Shown here piece after piece: positions 1 through 8,518 of a stretch of DNA of 64,000 bases. Source of the stretch: CAILZL01 sp963791615 (GTDB lineage Bacteria > Pseudomonadota > Gammaproteobacteria > Steroidobacterales > Steroidobacteraceae); the NCBI GenBank assembly GCA_963791615.1, contig CAWBTE010000006.1, positions 1,550,001 to 1,614,000 on the forward strand, written 5' to 3'. The notes beneath the pieces are model-generated. The model worked only from the letters and a program-made list of their open reading frames with translations. It made no database searches and had not been told where the DNA came from. Position 1 is the stretch's first letter. Every line of letters starts with the position of its first letter. The translations under genes and the position numbers were made by a program.

Positions 1-212
1 ACGGTGTACACCACTTCCATGCGCGTGTGGTCGTGTACCAGACCGCCGGTGGTGGCCACTTCGGTATAAACGCGCTGCCAGAATTTGATCGCCGGCTCCA
101 GACCCGCAGGCCGCACGAATGGATTGGGTTCCTGCGCCTGCGCGCTGAACAACGGCAACACCAGCAACAGCGCACACAACAAGATTCGAACTGGAAAAAT
201 ACGGGGCATCAT
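1..212 (-). CDS. Lytic murein transglycosylase, MltD-like (3' part outside window)
   Basis: Only the first 70 codons are present; the gene runs off the left edge. Tandem ATG codons at 212 and 209 start a protein with a hydrophobic signal segment (residues about 4-24) ending in FSAQAQ, then a stretch rich in FWQRVYTEV, GGLVHD and MEVVY. That pattern is typical of the segment just after the signal peptide of MltD-like soluble lytic transglycosylases, which cleave peptidoglycan glycan strands in the periplasm. The catalytic SLT and LysM domains would lie outside the window, so the family call rests on the N-terminus alone. Confidence 0.55.
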   Translation of the reverse strand, partial: MMPRIFPVRILLCALLLVLPLFSAQAQEPNPFVRPAGLEPAIKFWQRVYTEVATTGGLVHDHTRMEVVYT

Positions 213-615
213 TAGACTCAGAAGAAGACTCAGGCTGGACACTCAGGTCAGGGTCAGCATCGGGGTTATCAAAAGGTCGCGCAGTTAACCGCCTGAACGG
301 CGCAAAGGCAAGACTATGTAAACCCTGACAAGGCGACTGTGCCGGCGTTCACAGGCAACGGGATTCAGGTTTGGGCATGGCCAAAGTCCAGCTAAGTCAC
401 ACCAGAGCAAGACACCACGATTTCATTCCAGCGTGCGGCGCTGAGCTGATGGACCTGGGTCATTACACGCTGTCTTGACGTTTATAAACTCTGCCCCGCC
501 GTGCAACGGTGCTAAAGTCATTCGTATTGGTTCGGCCTGTCCGGACCGGCAGGCACAGGGATTCGCCGTCTGACTGAATTGATCCACCCTACCTCACCAA
601 CCGAGGCCATTACTT
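213..615. other. Divergent intergenic region, no gene seen
   Basis: About 400 bases separate the transglycosylase start (leftward) from the peroxiredoxin start (rightward). Short ORFs here have no recognisable content. It should hold both promoters, but I cannot fix a convincing -35/-10 pair. Confidence 0.5.
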
Positions 616-1194
616 ATGAAACGCTTACTTGCCACGGGTTTGCTCACTGCATTGTTCGCCCTGCCGGCATTCGCCGCGCTCAACCCCGGCGATGCCGCAC
701 CGGATTTTTCCACCCAGGCCTCCATGAACGGCAAGGCCTTCACGTTCGCATTGAAGGACGCGCTGAAAAAAGGACCGGCAGTGGTGTACTTCTATCCCTC
801 CGCCTACACCGGCGGCTGCAACCTGCAGGCGCGCACCTTTTCGCAGAACATCGACAAGTTCAACGCCGCGGGCGTCACCATCGTGGGCGTGTCGCTGGAC
901 AGCATCAAACGCTTCAATGACTTTTCCGCCGATCCCGAATTCTGCGCCGGCAAATTTGCCGTGGCCTCGGATGCCGACGGCGCCATCGCCAAGAGCTACC
1001 AGCTGAACATCCGCCCTGCCAGAGAAGAAGCGAAAGATACCCGCGGCATCGCCATCGATCATGCCATGGCCGAACGCACCACCTTCATCGTGACCCCCGA
1101 TGGCAAGGTGGCCGCAACTGTCGGCGGCGTCACTCCTGCTGAAAATGTCGAGCAGAGTCTGGCTGCGGTGGAGAAATTGAAAGCGGCCAAGTAA
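616..1194 (+). CDS. Exported peroxiredoxin (AhpC/TSA, BCP-like)
   Basis: 192 residues. Residues 1-20 are a Sec signal peptide ending in AFA, so the enzyme is probably periplasmic. The thioredoxin-like fold carries the peroxidatic motif PSAYTGGC, which fits PxxxTxxC with Cys68; Cys110 (in the sequence PEFC) is a possible resolving cysteine. Peroxiredoxins of this group reduce hydrogen peroxide and alkyl hydroperoxides using thioredoxin-type donors. Most BCP proteins are cytoplasmic, so the signal peptide is the distinctive feature. It is a single gene with its own terminator at about 1250. Confidence 0.85.
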   Translation: MKRLLATGLLTALFALPAFAALNPGDAAPDFSTQASMNGKAFTFALKDALKKGPAVVYFYPSAYTGGCNLQARTFSQNIDKFNAAGVTIVGVSLDSIKRFNDFSADPEFCAGKFAVASDADGAIAKSYQLNIRPAREEAKDTRGIAIDHAMAERTTFIVTPDGKVAATVGGVTPAENVEQSLAAVEKLKAAK

Positions 1195-1249
1195 CAACTC
1201 CGCATCAGATTTGCGCGCATCATCATTAGTGCGCGCCTTGCAAACTCAG

Positions 1250-1284
1250 CACCCAAGTCATCCGGCTTGGGTGTTTTGCTTTTG
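1250..1284 (+). terminator. Rho-independent terminator after the peroxiredoxin gene
   Basis: Perfect 8-bp stem CACCCAAG (1250-1257) / CTTGGGTG (1266-1273), an 8-base loop, then a T-rich run TTTTGCTTTT. It lies 56 bases after the stop codon. Confidence 0.8.
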
Positions 1285-1401
1285 GGGTTTGCGGCGAGTA
1301 ACTGCGGGCAACACCGCCTGTACGGGCATACTTGCCGCTCGCTTGATTTCCTGCAAGCCATGCGGAATTTCCAAGCCGATATTCCGCTTTGACTTAGACA
1401 T
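1258..1401 (-). pseudogene. Truncated HigA/XRE-type antitoxin-like ORF
   Basis: A 47-codon leftward ORF starts MSKSKRNIGLEI and continues GLQEIKRA. This strongly resembles the N-terminus of HigA-type antitoxins encoded after RelE-like toxins (pattern NIGxEIxxGIxxIK). The helix-turn-helix that should follow is missing and the rest looks random, so it reads as a decayed 5' fragment. Its 3' end overlaps the peroxiredoxin terminator. The family call is recognition by eye. Confidence 0.35.
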
Positions 1402-1473
1402 CGATTGCCTTTTTGGTCTAAGGAATGCCGGAATAACCGGTGTGATAAATACCTGCGGATCGACGGCCCGGCG

Positions 1474-1701
1474 TCACGAACCAGCGCGTACACGATAGCA
1501 ACAAACGTTTGCACCGCACCGTAATGCGAATGACCACGCCCTGCGCCACATCCTCCGCGTGCGCACCGAACCACCCAGCAACTCGACCAGTGACTGCGTG
1601 GTCCGGATTCCGCGTTCACTCGACTTGACGCCATGCACGATTTCACCACGCTTGATCTTCATCAGTCCGCCAGTAATCTCGAGACCGATATTGCGTTCAA
1701 C
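1474..1701 (-). pseudogene. Decayed HigA/XRE-type antitoxin remnant
   Basis: The open frame reads RNIGLEITGGLMKIKRGE, then IRTTQSLVELLGGSVRT followed by RRMW. This parallels the antitoxin pattern NIGxEI...IKRGE ... GLSQxxFAELLGVSVRTLQxWE, but residues are missing within the helix-turn-helix and the C-terminal part is scrambled. A neighbouring frame keeps GAVQTFVAIV, similar to the GAARTLL tail of the family. It is a second degraded copy next to the 1258-1401 fragment. No toxin gene can be made out. Confidence 0.35.
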
Positions 1702-2359
1702 TAGTCGATCAACTCGCCACTGATTGACCCAATGAAGTCTGAGTCAAAACGCATCAGCCGCAACAGAACGCAAGTCGACAATGCCTTCTAACCTTCTGCG
1801 GCAGCATCATTCCGACTGCGCCAATTTCACAGGGACTGTGAGCGCCTTCGACCTTACGCGAAATGGTCGATCCAACGAAAGGCCTAGATGATCGCGATGA
1901 TGCATTGCAACCTTGTGATGCCGCACCGATCGCCTTGACGGTTCTGTTAATGCGCGTTGCCAAAAGCGATTCCATGCTTTCGCGCAAAAAGCTTATCTGC
2001 CTTTCTGCATATACGCTCAGCATGACTCACCGCCGGCTCTTGAAACAGCATCCACGTTGCATTGAATCTCGAGGGAGATATAGCCGCATCCTTACCGTGC
2101 GATCGGTTGCTGCGGGACTGACAGCGCACCCGCAACGCAATACTGCAATCCAAATAACCCCCATTAGTTCGATCGGCTCGTAAGATCTTGCCGCATGCTT
2201 ACCCGTTGCACTCTTGGCAATCCGAATCGGAGATAGGCGTAATTCGCCTAACCATAAGCTATTCACACCGCACTAACTTGGCTTGAGCCATACATGCACT
2301 CTGTTCGAATCTTGGTTAAGTGTGCGGACCATTCATCGTAACCGCAAGAACGGATCCTT
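1702..2359. other. Non-coding or decayed stretch, no gene seen
   Basis: About 650 bases with only short overlapping ORFs on both strands, none with recognisable sequence. Base composition is more even than in the flanking genes. Together with the antitoxin remnants upstream it looks like eroded accessory DNA between the peroxiredoxin and nrdJb. Confidence 0.4.
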
Positions 2360-3133
2360 CTATAGCTCTATTCTTATACAGATCGAACCTTGCAACCGTG
2401 ACATTATTGATGTAGCTCCATACCTACACCCGCACTTACTATCCCCACAATTCAAACAAGTCATACACCCATCCATCATGATCACCGCCGTGGTGGAGCA
2501 CTTCGGGCAGAGCTGTGCGCCGTCTGGAAATAAGCTCTTCGCAAAAGCATCGGTTTGTTTGCTGCGGGCGTCAAACTCGGCTCGCTTTTCTTCGATGAGT
2601 TTTTTGCGGTGCTCGTCCATTTCGGTTTTCTTGAGCAGGCCGATGAACTGCAGGTGGCGTTCGATCACATGACCTAGCTCAGCAATAATCGACGGCATGA
2701 AACGGCCGCCGGTCTGCCAGTAACCGCCGCGCGGATCGAACACACCTTTCATTTCATCCACCAGGAAGGTGACGTCGCCGCCTTTGCGGAACACGGCGGA
2801 AATAATGCGCGTCAGCGCCACGATCCACTGGAAGTGATCGAGATTCTTGGTGTTGATGAAGATCTCGAACGGACGACGCTGTTCATGCGGCGTGCCTTCG
2901 TTGAGCAACATGTCGTTGATGGTCACGTACATGGCGTGATCGGACACCGGCGTCTTGATCTTGTAGGTGGAGCCGATGAGCATGTCGGGACGCTCGAGCT
3001 TTTCGTGCATCCACACCACGTTAGCTTCCTGACGCGGTGCCGGAGCGGGCGCTGCGGCGGCGGCTTTGGCAGCGGCTGCGTCTTCGGGTTTTTCGACGCG
3101 GTATTTCGAAATCTTTTTGTCGATGGTGATCAT
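2360..3133 (-). CDS. nrdJb: Class II (B12-dependent) ribonucleotide reductase, small C-terminal subunit
   Basis: Resembles NrdJb, the separately encoded C-terminal part of adenosylcobalamin-dependent ribonucleotide reductase in Pseudomonas and relatives. Start ATG 3133 (MITIDKKISKYRVEKPED) is preferred to an ORF extension 45 bases upstream. An Ala/Pro linker follows, then the conserved core (IGSTYKIKTP, FEIFINTKN, GGYWQTGG) and a Cys-rich tail with CPKC, CMTCLNC and GDSKCG, the cysteines expected to bind zinc and re-reduce the active site. The frame continues about 20 residues past GDSKCG, where homologues usually stop, so the 3' end may also be affected by an indel. It lies downstream of nrdJa on the same strand. 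Confidence 0.85.
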   Translation of the reverse strand: MITIDKKISKYRVEKPEDAAAAKAAAAAPAPAPRQEANVVWMHEKLERPDMLIGSTYKIKTPVSDHAMYVTINDMLLNEGTPHEQRRPFEIFINTKNLDHFQWIVALTRIISAVFRKGGDVTFLVDEMKGVFDPRGGYWQTGGRFMPSIIAELGHVIERHLQFIGLLKKTEMDEHRKKLIEEKRAEFDARSKQTDAFAKSLFPDGAQLCPKCSTTAVIMMDGCMTCLNCGDSKCGCRYGATSIMSRLQGSICIRIEL

Positions 3134-3178
3134 GATTGTCGTTCCGTAATTCGTTGCAGCATTTTGGTTTCGCGCCAT

Positions 3179-3267
3179 TCCCGTCTGTAATAAATCAGAG
3201 CGGGAATCCAGTTGGAAATTTTCTTACTGGATGCCCGTCTGCACGGGCATGACGGAATAAGAGTTGC
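3179..3267. repeat. Dispersed palindromic intergenic repeat between nrdJa and nrdJb
   Basis: The gap contains GCGGGAATCCAG and CTGGATGCCCGTCTGCACGG followed by GCATGACGG. This is the widely dispersed proteobacterial element built around CGTCATGCCCG ... CGGGAATCCAG, with a strong hairpin at GCCCGTCTGCACGGGC. A related fragment lies at 57738-57770. It may attenuate or stabilise the mRNA between the two subunit genes. Confidence 0.6.
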
Positions 3268-5410
3268 CTAGAACTTCCCGTAATAGCCTTCTTTAAGCGC
3301 GTCGAACAGGTTGGCGGCGGTGTGGGATTCGCCGTCGTATTGCACTTCTTCGTCGCCACGTAACTTGACTTCGCTGCCGTCTTCCAGCGTGAACACGTAG
3401 GTGGTGTTCTTCAGGTCCTGCTCTTTGACCAGCACGCCCTGGAAGGCTTCGGGGTTGAAGCGGAAGGTGGTGCAACCTTTCAGGCCCTGTTCGTAGGCAT
3501 AACGATAGATGTGTTTGAAGTCTTCGTACTTGTAATCCGTGGGCACATTGGCGGTCTTGGAGATGGACGAGTCCACCCACAGCTGCGAAGCGGCCTGGAT
3601 ATCAACGTGCTCTTTCGGTGAGACATCATCGGCAGTGGTGAAGTAGTCCGGCAGCTTTTCACCGGCGATCTCCGAATTCGGCATGGCAGCGGCATTGATC
3701 ATTTCGCGATAGGCCAGCAGCTCGAAGGAAAACACGTCGATCTTTTCCTTGGACTTCTTGCCTTCGCGAATCACATTGCGGAAATAATGATGTGCGAATG
3801 ATGGCTCGATGCCGTTGGAGGCATTGTTGGCCAGCGACAGCGAGATGGTGCCGGTGGGCGCAATCGAGCTGTGGTGGGTGAAGCGGCCACCGACTTCGGC
3901 GAGTTCATCCACCAGTTCCGGCGCCGCTTCAGCGACGCGCTGCATGTAGCGGCTGTAGCGCGCGTGTAACACGCGACCGGTGATCTTCTGACCGACGCGC
4001 CAGCCATCACGCACCATCTCCGGCCGTTTGCGCAGCATTTCGGCGTTGACCTCGAAGTCTTCCAGCATGATGGGCGCGGGGCCTTTTTCGCGCGCCAGTT
4101 CCAGCGCGGCTTCCCAGCCGGCCAGCGCCATTTCGCGCGACACATTCTGCGTGAAGGCCACCGACTTCTTCGAGCCATACTTCATGCACAGCATGGTGAT
4201 GGTGGAACCCAGACCCAGGAAACCCATGCCATGCCGACGCTTGCGGGTGATTTCATCGCGCTGACCGCCCAATGGCAGACCGTTGATCTCCACCACGTTG
4301 TCGAGCATGCGGGTGAACACCTTCACCACCTTGCGGTATTCCTCCCAGTCAAAGCGCGCTTCGTCGGTGAACGGATCAACCACAAACTTGGTGAGGTTCA
4401 GTGAGCCGAGCAGGCATGAGCCATACGGCGGCAGCGGTTGTTCGCCACAGGGATTGGTGGCGCGAATGTTTTCGCACCACCAGTTGTTGTTCATTTCGTT
4501 GACGCTTGTCGATCAGCACGAAGCCGGGTTCGGCGAAGTCGTACGTCGAGGTCATGATGATGTCCCACAGACGTTTGGCGGGCACGGTCTTGTAGACGCG
4601 GCAGCACACCAGGCCGGAGTCATTGGTGACATAGCCGCGCGTGGTGGGCCATTCGCGCCAGATGTAGTGCGACTCGTCGCTGAAATCCAGGCCTTCGGCT
4701 TCTTTCAAGGACACCGGGAAGGCCAGCTTCCAGTCGGCTTCGTTCTTCACCGCCTGCATGAATTCGTCGGTGATCAGCAAGCTGAGATTGAACTGACGCA
4801 GACGACCGGCTTCGCGCTTGGCGCGGATGAAGTCCACTACATCGGGATGACCCACATCGAAGGTGCCCATCTGCGCACCGCGACGACCGCCCGCCGAGGA
4901 CACGGTGAAACACATCTTGTCGTAGATATCCATGAACGACAGCGGGCCGGAGGTGTGGGCGCCGGCGCCGGATACATACGCGCCCTTGGGACGCAGCGTG
5001 GAGAATTCGTAGCCGATGCCGCAACCGGCTTTCAGCGTCAACCCGGCTTCGTGCACCTTGTTGAGGATGTCATCCATCGAATCGAGGATGGTGCCGGACA
5101 CGGTGCAGTTGATGGTGGAGGTGGCGGGTTTGTGTTCCAGCGCGCCGGCATTGGACATGATGCGGCCGGCGGGAATGCTGCCCTTGCGCAGCGCCCAGAC
5201 AAACTTTTCGTACCACTGCTCACGGAGTTCAGGCGCTTCCACATCGGCCAGGGCGCGCGCCACACGGCGGTAGGTGTCGTCCATCGATTGATCGACAGCG
5301 GAGCCGTCTTTGGCGGTGAGCCGGTATTTCTTGTCCCAGATGTCGAGTGAAGCTTCCTGGAACGGAATGGTGTTGACGTCCATAGGCTCCAGCTTGATGG
5401 CGGTTTTCAT
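3268..5410 (-). CDS. nrdJa: Class II (B12-dependent) ribonucleotide reductase, large subunit (single-base frameshift)
   Basis: Two overlapping frames together make one NrdJa-like protein of about 713 residues, close to the usual size. The upstream frame (start ATG 5410, MKTAIKLEPMDVN; an in-frame ATG at 5452 is possible) carries TLKAGCGIGYEFS and SSAGGRRGAQMG. The downstream frame carries TNPCGEQPL, with the catalytic Cys and Glu of the thiyl-radical site, and STSIAPTG-type barrel sequence. The frames join if one extra C at 4504 is removed, restoring IDKVNEMNNNW exactly. The enzyme makes deoxynucleotides with or without oxygen using adenosylcobalamin. NrdR-type and DnaA-type sites lie upstream. 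As written, the sequence would give only a truncated protein. Confidence 0.88.
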
Positions 5411-5591
5411 CGTTAACTTTAATTCCAATTGTGAGCCCGGCGAAGGGTTCAAGACTGGCGCCGCTCCGGACGAACACCAGTCTTGATCTACTTACCGCGT
5501 ACGCCATGTGCAATCAGCATGGGCACGCTCCCCTGACTTTTCTTGTTGGTGCAACGCCGTTGAATGATTATTTATTCGGCGCCGGTCCCAC

Positions 5592-5607
5592 ACACAAGAT
5601 GTTGTGT
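5592..5607. promoter_or_regulatory. NrdR-box-like palindrome, proximal to nrdJa
   Basis: ACACAAGATGTTGTGT is a 16-bp near-perfect palindrome that matches the NrdR repressor box (acaCwATATaTwGtgt type). It lies just downstream of the predicted -10 of nrdJa, where a repressor would block transcription when dATP is plentiful. Confidence 0.65.
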
Positions 5608-5617
5608 CAGGCGGCAA

Positions 5618-5646
5618 GGTTATGCCGCTGGTGTTAAGTGCGTCAA
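5618..5646 (-). promoter_or_regulatory. Predicted sigma-70 promoter of nrdJa
   Basis: Leftward -35 TTGACG (5646-5641), 17-base spacer, -10-like ATAACC (5623-5618). The -10 is weak, but the position just ahead of the NrdR-like box makes it a reasonable candidate. The predicted start point would leave a 5' leader of about 200 bases. Confidence 0.4.
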
Positions 5647-5767
5647 GAGTTGGGAACACCTGGTAGTGGGGTAACTAAAAACATAAAAAACAATGTGTTG
5701 AGAAACTATCCGCAAGATTATGACCGGAAAAAAAGTTCAGATTGACTTACGGTCGCGGTCAAGGCAG

Positions 5768-5783
5768 ACACAATATATTGTGT
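5768..5783. promoter_or_regulatory. NrdR-box-like perfect palindrome
   Basis: ACACAATATATTGTGT is a perfect 16-bp palindrome and a full match to the NrdR consensus. Its centre lies 176 bp from that of the first box; paired NrdR boxes are usually about three helical turns apart, so it may act with a weaker unseen box or serve another transcript. Confidence 0.7.
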
Positions 5784-5819
5784 TCGGCCAGCACAGGTTT
5801 TGCACACCTCCCACACCGC

Positions 5820-5828
5820 TTATCCACA
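5820..5828 (+). promoter_or_regulatory. DnaA box upstream of nrdJa
   Basis: TTATCCACA is an exact match to the strong DnaA box; a second related motif (TCATCCACA) follows at 5832-5840. DnaA boxes at ribonucleotide reductase promoters are known from E. coli nrdAB, so this may link nucleotide supply to replication initiation. Confidence 0.5.
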
Positions 5829-6015
5829 CCTTCATCCACAGCGGCGGTACCCGAGACAGCCATGGCCGCGATCCCAGAAGACTGCTGCGTGGCGTAGCCC
5901 GCTGGATTAAATGTCCGTAACACAGAGCAAGTGCGCAATGCGCCATGCCTAGAATCCTGCCCACCAAGAATTCTGTTCCGGTTTTTACAGGTTACTTTTC
6001 ACGAGGTCCGTCAGA

Positions 6016-7432
6016 ATGAATAACCGCCCAACACGCTTTGCGAGCCCTGTTACCAGGCTATTCGCCGGCCTGCTCGCCGCGCTGTTAATTGTCGGGGTCA
6101 TTGTCGGCGCGCTCCGCACAGGCGCAGCTACCCGCACAAGTGGGCGGCGCCGCCATGCCGTCGCTGGCGCCCATCATCAAGCGCACTTCACCCGCCGTGG
6201 TGGGTATTGCGGTCAAGGGCACGCAACAGCAGCAAAGCAACCCGCTGATGCAGGACCCGTTCTTCCGGCGCTTCTTCGATATGCCGGAACAACAGCAGGA
6301 ACGGCAGACCCAGGCCTCCGGCTCGGGCGTCATTGTTGATGCGGTCAATGGCTACATCATCACCAATGCGCACGTGGTGGAGGGGGCCAAGGAAATCACC
6401 GTGACGCTGCACGACAACCGCGAGCTGAAGGCCACGGTCAAGGGTGCTGACAGCCAGTCGGATATCGCCGTGTTGCAGGTCAAGGGCGCCAGCCTGACTT
6501 CGATTGGTTTTGCCGACTCGAACAAGGTGCAGGTGGGCGATTTCGTCATCGCCATCGGCAATCCCTTCGGTCTGGAACACACCGTCACCTCCGGCATTGT
6601 CAGCGCGCTGGGCCGCGCCACCGGCATGGCCCAGGACAGCGTTGAAGACCTGATCCAGACCGATGCTGCGATCAATCCCGGCAACTCGGGCGGCGCACTG
6701 ATTGACCTGAATGGTCAGCTGGTGGGCATCAATTCCTCCATCTATTCCAGCAGCGGCGGCAACATCGGCATCGGCTTCGCCATTCCCTCCAGCATGGCCA
6801 AGGCGGTGATGGATCAACTGGTGAAGTACGGCAAGGTGCAGCGCGGTTTGCTGGGCGTGACCATGTCCACCCTGTCGGCTGAAATCGCCGAGAGCATGGA
6901 AGCCAAGGGCATCGAAGGCGCACTGGTGTCGGAAGTCAGCGAGAATTCTGCTGCCGACAAGGCGGGCATCAAGGCCGGCGATATCATTACCAGCATCAAC
7001 GGCAAGGCCACCAAAACCAGCACCGCACTGCGCGCCACAATTGGCGTATTACGCGTCGGCGACAAGGTGGAAGTGGGTCTGGTGCGCGACGGCAAGCCAC
7101 GCAAGGTCACCGCCACCATTGCCGAGCGTGCCGATGACATGCAGGCATCCAGTGGTAATGGCGGCAATGGCGGTGGTGGTAATAGTGGCTATCACCAGGG
7201 TCTGCGTGGCGCGCAGTTCGCCAGCAATAATGGCAGTGGTGTATTGATCAACAGCGTTGCCGACGGCAGCAGCGCCGCGCAGAACGGCTTGCAACGCAAT
7301 GATGTGATCCTTGCCGTCGGCCGCCAGCGCGTGAACAGCGCCAAGGAATTGCAGGACGCCACGCGTGAACTGAATGCCTTTACGCTGACCCTTCAGCGTA
7401 ACAACCGCACGCTGGTTGCCGTTATTCGTTAA
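6016..7432 (+). CDS. degQ: Periplasmic serine endoprotease, HtrA/DegQ family (frameshift in signal peptide)
   Basis: Protease domain with the full triad: His in ITNAHVV, Asp in SDIAVL and Ser in NPGNSGGAL, followed by two PDZ domains (about residues 280-370 and 390-470). HtrA/Deg proteins degrade misfolded envelope proteins. The mature region is in the frame of ATG 6089, but the signal peptide (MNNRPTRFASPVTRLF...) is in the frame of ATG 6016. Removing one G from the GGGG run at 6094-6097 joins them and gives a standard Sec signal ending SAQA before QLPAQ. Starting at 6089 would give a protease without a signal, which is unlikely. A Gly/Asn linker lies between the PDZ domains. Whether degP or degQ fits best is uncertain. 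Confidence 0.9.
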
Positions 7433-7439
7433 GCCCAAT

Positions 7440-8480
7440 TTACTCCTGGCCAGCTTCCCCCTGGCAAACCTTCTGGCGCGTCAGTTTGTCCTGACGCGCC
7501 AGTTTTTTTACGGCGTCATGGAAACGCGGCAGATCATTGCCGACGCTGGCCAGCAAGCGTTCAAAGCCCGGCACGCAACTTTGATAGGTGGCAATGGCGA
7601 CAAAGTCTGCATTGCTGAGGGCGCGATCAAACCAGTTGTCATAGCCGCGGTAACCGTGCCAGCTCTGCCTGAGCTGCTGGTATTCAAATTTCAGCTGACC
7701 CAGCCGTTGCTGCTTGCGCTCGAGAAGATACACACGTGACTGGCCGTTGCGATAAAGCTGCTGCAGATCGGCACGTGCTGTCAGCAACAAGCTGGAAAAC
7801 TCACTGGCGCGCTGGCGCTGCAACCGCCAGGCCTGCAATTGCTCTGCACGATTCTGGTTGAGTAACCAGCGTTCGAGACCGGTCTGTTCCACCACGGTGG
7901 CGAAGGCTTCATTGAAGGCCGAATCATCCTTTACATACATCACCTGGTGCGCCAGCTCATGAAACAGCGTCGCCGCCAGCTGCGCATCACTCCAGCCCAG
8001 CATGCTGCTCAGCACCGGATCATCGAAGTGGCCGAGCGTGGAATACGCCGGCACGCCACTCACTGCGGCATCGTAGCCACGCATGCGCAGCCGCAGCGCC
8101 TGACGCTCCGCTGCGGCTTCACTGAAATAGCCGCGATACACCACACAGCCGGCAATCGGAAAACACCATTGTTTTGGCTCAACGGAAAACTCCGGCGCGG
8201 CAAACACATTCCAGGTCACGAAGCGCCGTTTGATATCCGCATAGCCGGTGTAGCTGCGATTGTCCGGTAGCGCCAGCGCATTTGATGCAAAGGCACGCGC
8301 CGCCTGCACGTACTCAAGACGCGCGCGCAACGCCGCATCGGTATCGGCGCGCGCCACGACCTCGGCAATCGGTTCACGTCGCGCCAGCACGGCCATCTGC
8401 CCTTGCGCGGCCTGCAGGTAGTAACAGCCGGACACGGGTAAGCCGAGCAAACACAGTGCTATTTTTATCCAGCGAATCAT
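7440..8480 (-). CDS. Putative zinc aminopeptidase lipoprotein
   Basis: Start ATG 8480. Residues 1-20 form a lipoprotein signal with lipobox LPVSGC, so the protein is membrane anchored. HELAHQ at about residue 190, with a downstream Glu in FNEAFATVVEQ, is a gluzincin-type zinc site. The whole sequence fits the uncharacterised bacterial family annotated as putative aminopeptidase (COG4324 type). Substrate unknown. It is convergent with degQ, whose terminator lies inside the last codons of this gene, and divergent from cca with a gap under 40 bp. Confidence 0.8.
   Translation of the reverse strand: MIRWIKIALCLLGLPVSGCYYLQAAQGQMAVLARREPIAEVVARADTDAALRARLEYVQAARAFASNALALPDNRSYTGYADIKRRFVTWNVFAAPEFSVEPKQWCFPIAGCVVYRGYFSEAAAERQALRLRMRGYDAAVSGVPAYSTLGHFDDPVLSSMLGWSDAQLAATLFHELAHQVMYVKDDSAFNEAFATVVEQTGLERWLLNQNRAEQLQAWRLQRQRASEFSSLLLTARADLQQLYRNGQSRVYLLERKQQRLGQLKFEYQQLRQSWHGYRGYDNWFDRALSNADFVAIATYQSCVPGFERLLASVGNDLPRFHDAVKKLARQDKLTRQKVCQGEAGQE
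7473..7508 (+). terminator. degQ terminator, embedded in the opposing gene
   Basis: Perfect 12-bp stem CTGGCGCGTCAG (7473-7484) / CTGACGCGCCAG (7491-7502), 6-base loop, then seven T. It serves rightward transcription from degQ while also encoding part of the C-terminus of the leftward lipoprotein peptidase. Confidence 0.85.
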
Positions 8481-8518
8481 CAACCCATCCTGCAGGACGA
8501 CTCAGCTACTATAAAGCC

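Larger units (their letters stand above)
5411..6015. other. Divergent regulatory region between nrdJa and degQ
   Basis: About 600 bases without a credible gene. It holds two NrdR-like palindromes, a sigma-70-like promoter for nrdJa and a DnaA box, listed separately. I do not see the conserved core of a cobalamin riboswitch. Confidence 0.6.

Noticed and set aside
625..1197. Leftward 190-codon ORF opposite the peroxiredoxin
   Set aside because: The rightward frame has a signal peptide and the peroxidatic PxxxTxxC motif.
4283..5350. Long rightward ORF (355 codons) opposite nrdJa
   Set aside because: It is antisense to strongly conserved NrdJa sequence and has the His/Arg-rich look of a shadow frame.
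5411..6015. Cobalamin riboswitch ahead of nrdJa
   Set aside because: I looked for the B12-box core and compatible pairing and did not see it; the palindromes fit NrdR sites better.
6188..6817. Leftward 209-codon ORF inside degQ
   Set aside because: Mirror frame of the protease domain; the rightward frame has the complete catalytic triad.
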